DNA of 64,000 nt, taken from contig CAWBDV010000011.1 in assembly GCA_963787675.1 (NCBI GenBank), forward strand, positions 1-64,000. The letters run 5' to 3'. The stretch comes from JAJPKK01 sp963787675 (GTDB lineage: Bacteria > Pseudomonadota > Alphaproteobacteria > Rhizobiales > Xanthobacteraceae). Every line of letters starts with the position of its first letter. The stretch's first letter is position 1. The position numbers were made by a program, and so were the translations under genes. The notes under the pieces were generated by a model. The model saw only the letters and a list, made by a program, of their open reading frames with translations, did not search any database and was not told the origin of the DNA. Shown one piece after another: positions 56,780 through 64,000 of this stretch.

Positions 56780-57715
56780 TCAGAAATCCGGCTTGGTCGC
56801 GGTCGGCAGATGCGCGTTCTTGTCGGAGAAGTAGTTGTACTGATAGTCGTTCTGGACGTTCTCGGCGCAGATGCGCTCGTCCCATGCTTGGTTCGGGTTG
56901 CGGCCATAGGTGATCGTCGCCGACCAGGGCATGGTGAACACGCCGGGATCTTCCACCGTGAACTCGAGTTGCAAGCCCTTGCCGCGATATTTGGGGTCGA
57001 CACCGCCAACGCGCGGCCATTCCTTCTCTTGACGCTCCAGGGCGGCCTTGGTGGTCTCGTAGTCGATGAGCCGGTAGCGTTCGACCACGTGCAAGGCCTC
57101 CGTGTACGGAGTACCGAGACGATCGATCATCCGATACGGACCGACCTTGACCCCGACGGTATCGATGACCAGCGTATCCCCTTCGTAGCGGCCGACCGAA
57201 TCGCCGTGCACGGATGGGATCACGACGGCGGGATGAGGCTGGTTGAGCCGCACCATCCGGTAGTCATCATCATGGGCGTAGACGAGGGTGACCTTGTCGG
57301 GCTGTTGCAGCAGCTGGAGACTGAAGTTCCAGAAAATGTACGGCACGGGGTTTTGCATGCACAGGCTATCGGGATCGGGGAAAATCCGGCCTGATAATGA
57401 GGTGTCACCGAGCCTCTTGACCACCGCGGCCGCTTCGGGCTTCAGAATCGGATTGGTGTAATCCCCAACCAACAGCATGAAATCGCTGGCGCCGGTTGGC
57501 GTCGTCGCTTTGTTGCGCACTGGCCCCGGCCCCGAAAGCGGTGGCCCAAATCCGAGGCCGGGGTGTAGCCAGAAGCCAGAGAAATCCGGAATCGATGCGG
57601 CACTTTGTGTTCTGCCGGACGTCGCACCCGAAGGAGTTGTCGCTTGCCCAAAGGCAGGAGTCGCGACCGCGCCCGTCATCATGATCGCCAAGAAACGCCC
57701 CGGTCGTAGAAGCAT
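56780..57715 (-). CDS. Secreted protein of unknown function
   Basis: A 311-residue protein with its own signal peptide (LAIMMTGAVATPAFG) and ribosome site (AAGGGAGGG) at ATG 57715. The mature part has PDFSGFWLHPGLGFGPP near the N-terminus, a motif of a group of secreted hypothetical proteins, and a beta-rich body ending NDYQYNYFSDKNAHLP. The frame continues upstream without a stop into a molybdate-binding-like protein, but the signal peptide and ribosome site show that this is a separate gene. Confidence 0.72.
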   Translation of the reverse strand: MLLRPGRFLAIMMTGAVATPAFGQATTPSGATSGRTQSAASIPDFSGFWLHPGLGFGPPLSGPGPVRNKATTPTGASDFMLLVGDYTNPILKPEAAAVVKRLGDTSLSGRIFPDPDSLCMQNPVPYIFWNFSLQLLQQPDKVTLVYAHDDDYRMVRLNQPHPAVVIPSVHGDSVGRYEGDTLVIDTVGVKVGPYRMIDRLGTPYTEALHVVERYRLIDYETTKAALERQEKEWPRVGGVDPKYRGKGLQLEFTVEDPGVFTMPWSATITYGRNPNQAWDERICAENVQNDYQYNYFSDKNAHLPTATKPDF

Positions 57716-57765
57716 GTCTCCCTCCCTTTTTTCGCTTTTGAACGTGACGTCGAACCAATCATTTT

Positions 57766-58606
57766 TCAGATGCCGTGAATCGCTTTCGCGCTGCCGAGCA
57801 GAGAGCGGCAGCAAGCCGGCGTCGGAGATCACCGGCGCCGCCTCTGACGATGCCAGGAATCGGATCAGAGCGATAGCGGCTTCAGGTTGCCTGACCCCCG
57901 CGGTGAGGGCCCCTGAGAAGAACGTCATCGGTTGGACTTCGGTCGGCAGCGTGCCTGCAAAGATAACTCCCGTGACGTGGATCAACTCGCTGACCTGCTG
58001 GAAGCCGATTTCCGCCTCGCCGCGCGCGACGACGGCGGCGACCGGTTCGCCTGACGGCGGCCCTCGTACCTTTCGGCTCTTGCCGGCGACTTGGTCGGCG
58101 ATGCCGAGTTTGGGAAACAGCGTGGTCGAAAGATAAGTGCCGCTGCCGCTGTCGGAATACGCGATCGACTTTGCCTTGAGCAGGGTGCTCCGCAGGGCCT
58201 CGACACTGCTGATGTCCGGCTTTGCGGCCGTGGCGGGCACGACCATGCCGATCAGCGAGCGGGCGAGATCGAGCTTGGTGTCGGCGCGCACCAATCCTCG
58301 CTTGGCCAGCTCGTCGGCCGCCCCGCCATCGAGGATCACAACATCCGCCGCTTCGCCTTGCGCCAGTCGGTTCGGGATCGCTTCCGGAGAGTCGCCCATG
58401 GACGGGCCGCGGGTCGTGACCAGGTGATGTCCGCTTGTGCGCTCGAAAACGGGACCCAGCTCGGAATAAACCGGATAGAAGCCGGCCGAGATCATCACGT
58501 GGACGTCGGCAGCGGAAGCTGCCCCCGCCATCAACAGCGCGTTCACAGCCAACGCGAACAGTCGTCGAGCAACCGAGCTTGGCGTCAAGGGAATCCTCCA
58601 GCGCAT
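57766..58606 (-). CDS. ModA-like extracellular solute-binding protein
   Basis: A signal peptide (FALAVNALLMAGAASA) is followed by DVHVMISAGFYPVYSELGPV, then SDSGSGTYLSTTLFPKLGIA and GEAEIGFQQVSELIHVTGV, features of molybdate/oxyanion binding proteins of the ModA type that lack neighbouring permease genes. As written the frame runs on into the next gene with no stop. A TGA at 57766-57768 lies in the frame that one extra base would create, the same error type seen elsewhere, so I place the likely end there. The start at 58606 fits the signal; 58672 is possible. It diverges from the second MmgE/PrpD gene. Confidence 0.7.
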
Positions 58607-58842
58607 TCGAGCGTCCACCGATAATCGAAGCGCAGGCAAGCTCTTCTCGCAAGCACAATTCCAAACGCTCATTGCGACATCGTTTGCCGAAGTCACCCCT
58701 GTTCGTTCGGCGCGATCAGAATCCATCCTCGCAAAGCCAGGATTTCCTGACAGTCGGCCGGGCCCCCCAAACCGCCCGCGTGTCCTTTTGCCCAAGGGCG
58801 GGGCTTGATAATCTTGTCGCCGCTTTGAGCGGCATTATCGGG

Positions 58843-60327
58843 ATGAGCGATAGCATGATGCGGCAGCCACGCAGACGATTTCTCCAATTCGCCACCGGCG
58901 CCCTTCTGTTTCCGGCTGCTTCCCGGATCGCGAGCGCGCAACACTCGCCTGAGAACGGCCGGGCCACGTCCTTAATCGCAGACCAGCTTGCCGCCTATGC
59001 CGAAAGCCTCACCTATGGCGATCTCGACGCGGCAACGATCGAACGGGTCAAGTCTCACGTTGTCGACACGCTCGGCTGCGGACTGGCCGCATTCGGCGAG
59101 AGGCCCGTCGAGGCCTGTCGCACCGTCGCGTTGAGCAGCGGAGGCAGCGCATCGACCGTGATCGGCACGCATTCCCGCACGACGCCGGATCTCGCCGCAT
59201 TCGCTAACGGAGCCGCCTTTCGCTACTACGATCTCAACGACGTCTATGTCGGACGTCCCTCTGGCCATCCAAGCGATAACATCGCGGCATGTCTTGCGGT
59301 CGCCGAGTCCGCAAAGGCAAGCGCCGCGGAGCTCATCACCGCGGTCGTATTGGCCTACGAGATCAATTGCCGGCTGATCGATGCCTTCGATCTCTCGGCG
59401 CGCGGCTGGGACGCTCCCGTATTCAGCCTGCCGGCGGTCGCGCTTGCCGCCGGCAAATTGATGAAGCTTCCAGCCGAAAAGCTGACCCAGGCTGTCAATC
59501 TTGCCATCAATGATCACATTCCGATGGGGCAGACGCGTTCGGGCGCGTTGTCTGACTGGAAGGGTCTTGCCGACGCCGAAGCAGGGCGTAACGCGGTGTT
59601 CGCCGCGATGCTTGCGCGCGGGGGCGTCACCGGGCCGACCCCCATCTTCGAAGGCAAAAAAGGCCTGTTCGAACTGGTGACGGGGCCCGCCCTTATGGAT
59701 GTCACCGCGTTCGGTCGGCGCGGCGTTCCCTTCAAGATCATGCAATGCGGCATGAAGGCCTACCCGGTCGTCGTCTACGGTCAGACGACGATCCCGGCCG
59801 CCATCGCCGTCGCCAAAGACGTCGTCAATCTCGACCGCATCACCGCGATGGAAATCGAAACGACCAAGCGCGGCTATCAACAAGCCGGCAGCGACCCCGA
59901 AAAGTGGGCACCGGATTCGAAGGACACGGCGGATCACAGCCTGCCCTACATTGCGGCGCGGACTATGTTCGACGGCGACATCAGCAATGAAAGCTTCGCA
60001 CCCGAAAAGCTTCACGACCCGCGCATCCTCGCCTTCATGCGCAAGATCACGGTCAGGGAGGACCCCGCGTTCGCGACGCCGCGCGGAAATGCTCCCTCGA
60101 CCCGCATCACCGCCGTTCTCGACGGCGGCAAGCGCATCGTGCACCAGGTCGACGACATGCCGGGCTTTCCGGGACAGCCGATGAACCGCGCCGAAATCGA
60201 GCGCAAATTTCGCAGCAACGTCGCAAAACGCTGGTCGGACCGCCAGACCGACGCCATCCTCCAGGCACTATGGTCGCTGGAGCAGACGGAAGACCTGTCA
60301 GCCTTGCTTGGCCAGCTTAAGGTTTAG
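58843..60327 (+). CDS. Exported MmgE/PrpD-family protein, copy 2
   Basis: A 494-residue homolog of the gene at 52006-53502, with a canonical Tat signal (RQPRRRFLQFATGALLF, cleaved after ASA). Shared family features are YYDLNDVYVGRPSGHPSDNI, LPAVALAAGKLMKLPAEKL and the C-terminal DTADHSLPYIAARTMF. The substrate is unknown; a periplasmic PrpD-type enzyme has no well-known role. ATG 58843 is preferred, with further in-frame ATGs at 58855 and 58858. It is divergent from the ModA-like gene. Confidence 0.86.
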   Translation: MSDSMMRQPRRRFLQFATGALLFPAASRIASAQHSPENGRATSLIADQLAAYAESLTYGDLDAATIERVKSHVVDTLGCGLAAFGERPVEACRTVALSSGGSASTVIGTHSRTTPDLAAFANGAAFRYYDLNDVYVGRPSGHPSDNIAACLAVAESAKASAAELITAVVLAYEINCRLIDAFDLSARGWDAPVFSLPAVALAAGKLMKLPAEKLTQAVNLAINDHIPMGQTRSGALSDWKGLADAEAGRNAVFAAMLARGGVTGPTPIFEGKKGLFELVTGPALMDVTAFGRRGVPFKIMQCGMKAYPVVVYGQTTIPAAIAVAKDVVNLDRITAMEIETTKRGYQQAGSDPEKWAPDSKDTADHSLPYIAARTMFDGDISNESFAPEKLHDPRILAFMRKITVREDPAFATPRGNAPSTRITAVLDGGKRIVHQVDDMPGFPGQPMNRAEIERKFRSNVAKRWSDRQTDAILQALWSLEQTEDLSALLGQLKV

Positions 60328-60416
60328 ACACAGCCGCGGCGCGATCGCTTCCGCGCTGCGTCGTCGGCGTCCGCCATCGCGGCCGGCAGTCCTTCGCATG
60401 AATCAAGCGCCCACGA

Positions 60417-61061
60417 TCAGGATCGGTTGAGGTAATCGAGCAACTTGCCGGCGGCTTCGCCATTCCAATCGGCGGCGCCCAGCACGTAGCCCACGACCTT
60501 TCCCGAAGCGGAGATGAGGTATGTGATGGGCATCCCATAGAGCGCGAAGGGAGCGTTCTTGCGATCAGGCTCCGGGGAAGCCACGTAGCCGTTCGGATCC
60601 CGGTAAATCGGCAGGTGTCTTATTCCAAGCGTTTGGACGAAGCGAACGACGGTCAAGCGATCGGCACGATCCACGGCGACGGCCAGGACTTTGAGACCGC
60701 TTGATCGGGATTGAGGCGCGCGCACACCTTGCAGCCGGTCGAGAATCGGCAACTCTGTTCGACATGGCGGGCACCAGGTCGCCCAGAAGTTCAGAAGGAT
60801 CGGCCGGCCACGCAAAGACGAAAGCAGCACCGTGCTGCCATCAATGTTGAACAATCGGACGGCGGGAACGTCGCGCTGAGGTTGCAGGATTATGAATTGA
60901 TAGCGTCCCGACTCGAACAATGGGACATCGATTTGCTCCGGCCACGCATGCGGTGAGGATGCGAGCGAAAGACCGCCGGCGATCAGGCCAGACAGAACCA
61001 TTCGCCGATCGCCGCGCAGATTCACGGAAGATGCGGGGCAGGCTATCCTGGTTCGTGCCAT
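60417..61061 (-). CDS. TlpA/ResA-type thioredoxin-like protein
   Basis: A 214-residue exported thioredoxin-fold protein. A Tat- or Sec-like signal (RGDRRMVLSGLIAGGLSLAS) leads into a TlpA domain with NFWATWCPPCRTELPILDRL, where WCPPC is the redox active site, and the cis-proline loop YGMPITYLIS. It should reduce disulfides or supply reductant in the periplasm. It is divergent from the VKOR, radical SAM and methyltransferase operon, 183 bases away, and probably its redox partner. ATG 61001 is an alternative start. Confidence 0.9.
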   Translation of the reverse strand: MARTRIACPASSVNLRGDRRMVLSGLIAGGLSLASSPHAWPEQIDVPLFESGRYQFIILQPQRDVPAVRLFNIDGSTVLLSSLRGRPILLNFWATWCPPCRTELPILDRLQGVRAPQSRSSGLKVLAVAVDRADRLTVVRFVQTLGIRHLPIYRDPNGYVASPEPDRKNAPFALYGMPITYLISASGKVVGYVLGAADWNGEAAGKLLDYLNRS

Positions 61062-61244
61062 GTATTTCGACGCCGTCGACGGCGGCCTCCCGCGCGGTCC
61101 CGAGCACAAGGCTTCATACGCCGCGCGGTGCGGCGATTGCAGAAGTTTATTTCTGTGCTGAGGTGTAACCTTCCGATGACGGTAGCGAATCTCGCAAGGC
61201 CCAGCCCGCTGTGCGGTTACGGGCCGGCGGGCAGAGGGTTTCCG

Positions 61245-61640
61245 ATGATGCTGTATCGCCTGATTGGATTTGGCATTGCCGCGGTCAGCGCCGCGGCGAT
61301 GCTGTATGTGGGGCTTTATCAGAGCCGCTTCGTCGGCCGCTTGATATGCCCGATCTTCAAGGACGGCTGCGAGGGCGTTGCTGATGCGCCCTTCGCGCGG
61401 CCCTTCGGCATACCCGACGGCTACATCGGCGCCGGCCTTTACGCCGTCATCGCGGCTCTTCTGCTCGCTCCGCCGGGACGCTGGGTGTGGATTGCGCTCA
61501 TGGTCCTGTCTGCCGCCGCGACCCTCGCCAATATCGTCGGCGTGCGCGACATGATGAACCTCGGCAGCTTTTGCTTCTATTGCCTGCTCACGACATTGCT
61601 GTCCCCTGTTCTGCTCTGGGCCGTATGGGAGCTGAGGTGA
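61245..61640 (+). CDS. VKOR-family (vitamin K epoxide reductase-like) membrane protein
   Basis: A 131-residue protein with four transmembrane helices, the size and topology of bacterial VKOR. The redox motif CFYC sits at the start of the fourth helix (MNLGSFCFYCLLTTLL), and a loop cysteine pair CPIFKDGC follows the first helix. VKOR oxidises quinone-linked thiols to make disulfides in partner proteins. The ATG at 61245 follows AGAGGG. Its stop overlaps the start of the radical SAM gene (TGATG), so both are coupled. Confidence 0.8.
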   Translation: MMLYRLIGFGIAAVSAAAMLYVGLYQSRFVGRLICPIFKDGCEGVADAPFARPFGIPDGYIGAGLYAVIAALLLAPPGRWVWIALMVLSAAATLANIVGVRDMMNLGSFCFYCLLTTLLSPVLLWAVWELR

Positions 61641-63202
61641 TGATGGACCGACCTGCCGGGTTGACGGAGACATTCGCGGCTGTTCCCGACAGCCACAAAG
61701 ACGGCCGCGCGGTCGATCATCCTCGGCGGGAAGATGTCGATCACGTCTTCCATGAGCTTACGCGCAGCATCTGTCCCTCCTGCCGAAAAGTGATCGACGC
61801 CAAGGTTCTTCTGCGTGACGGCAAAGTCTACATGAGCAAGCGCTGCCCGGATTGCGGGCCGTTCATGGCGCTCATCTACTCCGATGCGAAAGCCTATACG
61901 TCGTTCGCACCCTACAACAAGCCTGGGACAATCCCCCTGGCTTATGGGACCGAAATCGAGCGGGGATGCCCTCATGATTGCGGCCTTTGCCCCGATCACG
62001 AACAGCACGCGTGTCTCGGCATCATCGAAGTCAACAGCGCTTGCGACATGGACTGCCCGCTGTGCTTCGCGGACGCTGCGCCGGGATTCAGCCTGACGCT
62101 TGAAGAGGTCGAGCAGATGCTCGACGACTACGTCCGCACCGAGGGCAAGCCTGAGGTCGTCCAGTTCTCGGGCGGCGAGCCGACGATCCATCCGCGGATC
62201 ATCGATTTCGTTCGCGCCGCCCAGGCTCGAAGCATTCGTTTCGTGATGCTGAACACGAACGGCAAGCGCATCGCCAAGGACGATCGCTTTCTCGAGCAGC
62301 TTAACGAGGTCAGGCCAGCGTTCTATTTTCAGTTCGACGGATTTGAATCGGAGACCTATCGGATCATTCGCGGCGAGCCCGACATCCTGGCCGAAAAATT
62401 ACGCGCTCTCGACAGGCTCGCGGACATCGGGCTCGGCGTCACGCTCGTTCCAGCGATCGAGCGCGGGGTCAACGAGCATGAAATCGGCAAGATCATTGAA
62501 TTCGCTATCGCGCATCCGGCCGTCCGGGGGGTGACGTTTCAACCGGCGTTTCACGCCGGCCGTCACGTTCCGCACGATCCGCTGCGCCGAATGACGATCC
62601 CCGATATCGTCGGCCTGATCGAGACGCAGACCGCAGGCAAGTTCATCGCCAGCGACTTCGTTCCCGTGCCCTGCTGCTTTCCGACATGCAACTCCGTCAC
62701 TTACGCCTTCGTCGAAGGAGACCGGGTGACGCCGCTTCCGCGCATCGTCAACGTCCATGACTATCTCGACTACATCACCAATCGCGTGGTGCCGGATTTC
62801 AGTCTGGAGATCAAAACCGCGCTCGAAGGGCTGTGGTCGTCATCATCTGTCGCCGGATCGTCGAAGTCGTTCCAGCAACTCGCGCTGTCGTGTCAGGCGT
62901 GCGGGGTGCCCGACAGCCTGACCGTTGGCGATATCGCCAAGAGCATGATCATGATCATGCTCCAGGATTTTATGGACCCGTGGACCTTCAACCAGAAGAA
63001 CCTGATGAAATGCTGCAAAGAGTTCCTGCTGCCCGGCGGGAAGCAGGTTCCGTTTTGCGCCTATAATTCGATCGGGTATCGCGAGCAGGCGCGCGCCCAA
63101 CTCAATGCCATGGAGCCCGAGCGGCGTCGCGCGAAGCGTGACGGTCGAGCCTACGCGCCGAAGCCCGTTGTGTTCAATTTCGACAGCCGGAGGCGCGATT
63201 GA
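61640..63202 (+). CDS. Radical SAM protein with multiple Fe-S sites (MJ0619 / tetraether synthase-like)
   Basis: A 520-residue radical SAM enzyme. An N-terminal metal-binding part (CPSCRKV and KRCPDCG) leads to GCPHDCGLCPDHEQHAC, then the cluster motif SACDMDCPLCFADA (CX3CX2C) and the SAM-side VVQFSGGEPTIHPR. Further cysteines follow in VPCCFPTCNSV, LSCQACG and MKCCKEFLLPGGKQVPFCAY. This layout matches the MJ0619 family, whose members methylate or couple inert carbon atoms, including tetraether lipid synthase. The ATG at 61640 lies in the VKOR stop. The following methyltransferase overlaps by four bases (TTGA). Confidence 0.88.
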   Translation: MMDRPAGLTETFAAVPDSHKDGRAVDHPRREDVDHVFHELTRSICPSCRKVIDAKVLLRDGKVYMSKRCPDCGPFMALIYSDAKAYTSFAPYNKPGTIPLAYGTEIERGCPHDCGLCPDHEQHACLGIIEVNSACDMDCPLCFADAAPGFSLTLEEVEQMLDDYVRTEGKPEVVQFSGGEPTIHPRIIDFVRAAQARSIRFVMLNTNGKRIAKDDRFLEQLNEVRPAFYFQFDGFESETYRIIRGEPDILAEKLRALDRLADIGLGVTLVPAIERGVNEHEIGKIIEFAIAHPAVRGVTFQPAFHAGRHVPHDPLRRMTIPDIVGLIETQTAGKFIASDFVPVPCCFPTCNSVTYAFVEGDRVTPLPRIVNVHDYLDYITNRVVPDFSLEIKTALEGLWSSSSVAGSSKSFQQLALSCQACGVPDSLTVGDIAKSMIMIMLQDFMDPWTFNQKNLMKCCKEFLLPGGKQVPFCAYNSIGYREQARAQLNAMEPERRRAKRDGRAYAPKPVVFNFDSRRRD

Positions 63203-64000
63203 TCAGCGGATCGACGAACGCCATCGGCGCGGACAGCAAGCCCCAGGAACTTCCGCCCACCGCGATAAAGCAATGCTGTGCCAATTTGTATGAAAGCGAC
63301 GCGGCCAAGTTGCTGCTCGGCGACTCGTTCCATCCCGGCGGAACCAAGCTTACCGAATATCTCGGCCGGATTCTGCATCTCACGCCGCAATCGCGCGTGC
63401 TGGACGTCGCTGCGGGAAAAGGAGCGAGCGCATTACACCTCGCGTCGCGGTTCGGCTGCGAGGTGATGGGCATCGATTATGGCGGCAAGAGCGTTGAAGA
63501 AGCCACGCGAACTGCGAAAGACATGAACCTACAGGATAGGGTCTCCTTTCAGCAGGCAGACGCCGAGCGGCTTCCATTTGCCGATGAGACCTTCGACGCC
63601 GTCGTTTGCGAGTGCGCCTTCTGCACATTTCCCAATAAGCAAACGGCGGCAGGTGAATTCGCGCGTGTGCTGCGCCCCGGCGGTCGGGTCGGGGTGAGTG
63701 ATTTGACGCGGAATGGATCGTTGGGGAACGACCTCGAAGGCCTTCTTTCGTGGATCGCCTGCGTCGCGGATGCGCAACCGGCGGCGAGCTACGCCGAATA
63801 CCTCGCTGCCGCCGCCCTGAAGGTGCAGATCGTGGAGCAGCACGACGATGCCTTGCTTGAGTTCGTCAACCAGATGCGGTTACGCCTTCTCGCCGTCAAT
63901 GTCATGGTTGGGTTGAACAAGCTTTCGCTGCCCGGCTTCGATTTCGAATCCGCCCGCAGATTTGCGACTCAGGCGCTTGGAGCGATTTCCGAGGGCAAGT
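63199..64000 (+). CDS. Class I SAM methyltransferase, ArsM-like, cut by window end
   Basis: The open frame starts at TTG 63199, overlapping the radical SAM stop, and runs to the window edge, at least 267 residues. The SAM motif is VLDVAAGKGASALHLASRFG and the second VMGIDYGG; motifs III-IV are DAERLPFADETFDAVVCECA and VLRPGGRVGVSDLT. Cysteines in QCCANLYESD near the start and CECAFCTFPNK in the core recall arsenite methyltransferases and related thiolate-chemistry enzymes. The end of the gene is not in the window. Confidence 0.82.
   Translation, partial: MISGSTNAIGADSKPQELPPTAIKQCCANLYESDAAKLLLGDSFHPGGTKLTEYLGRILHLTPQSRVLDVAAGKGASALHLASRFGCEVMGIDYGGKSVEEATRTAKDMNLQDRVSFQQADAERLPFADETFDAVVCECAFCTFPNKQTAAGEFARVLRPGGRVGVSDLTRNGSLGNDLEGLLSWIACVADAQPAASYAEYLAAAALKVQIVEQHDDALLEFVNQMRLRLLAVNVMVGLNKLSLPGFDFESARRFATQALGAISEGK

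Overview
The window is a 64 kb piece of a GC-rich chromosome, most likely from an alphaproteobacterium of the order Hyphomicrobiales (Rhizobiales), near Bradyrhizobium, Pseudolabrys or other Xanthobacteraceae/Nitrobacteraceae. This is inferred from the gene content (a dxs-tlyA-rRNA methyltransferase row, a RibB with a dead RibA-like domain, NADH-type FabI, many ABC binding proteins), from dispersed palindromic GTAGCCCGGATG...ATCCGGG repeats, and from proteins that resemble rhizobial hypotheticals. I saw no rRNA, tRNA, CRISPR array or replication origin.

Layout. 0.1-2.1 kb: a membrane methyltransferase and a membrane-anchored hydrolase. 2.5-8.2 kb: dxs, tlyA, a TrmA/RumA-type methyltransferase, a hydrolase and a Sel1 protein. 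8.3-13.0 kb: an exported molybdenum hydroxylase like PaoABC, with its terminator and a small conserved protein. 13.2-19.1 kb, mostly minus strand: a VWA protein, ribB, aroC, a histidine phosphatase, fabI and a secreted protein. 19.3-26.4 kb: a broken PQQ dehydrogenase, twin THI5-like binding proteins without signal peptides, and a complete polar amino acid ABC transporter. 26.4-34.7 kb: a probable catabolic and uptake region (cytochrome c, RidA-like protein, amidohydrolase, Rieske ferredoxin, NitT/TauT-type permease and binding protein, polysaccharide deacetylase, broken CoA-transferase). 35-41 kb: htpG and ygiQ, each broken by one base, with small proteins. 41.06-42.1 kb: an IS630 element inserted at a stop codon. 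42.3-50.4 kb: TMEM175-like channel, several alpha/beta hydrolases, a CGNR regulator with likely operators, a haloacid dehalogenase, and a LysR gene facing a tautomerase. 50.5-60.4 kb: DUF4331, cupin, two exported MmgE/PrpD proteins, a LuxR-type regulator, a molybdate-binding-like protein and a secreted protein. 60.4-64 kb: TlpA-type thioredoxin facing an overlapping VKOR, radical SAM and methyltransferase operon that runs off the window.

Two points stand out. First, seventeen reading-frame breaks in nine genes between 19.7 and 55.6 kb can all be repaired by removing one base. This insertion-only pattern suggests sequencing or assembly error more than real gene decay, so the products of those genes should be read as probably intact. 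Second, the 60.4-64 kb cluster couples a multi-cluster radical SAM enzyme of the MJ0619/tetraether-synthase type to a disulfide-forming VKOR, a TlpA thioredoxin and a cysteine-rich methyltransferase. It is the best candidate here for an undescribed pathway.
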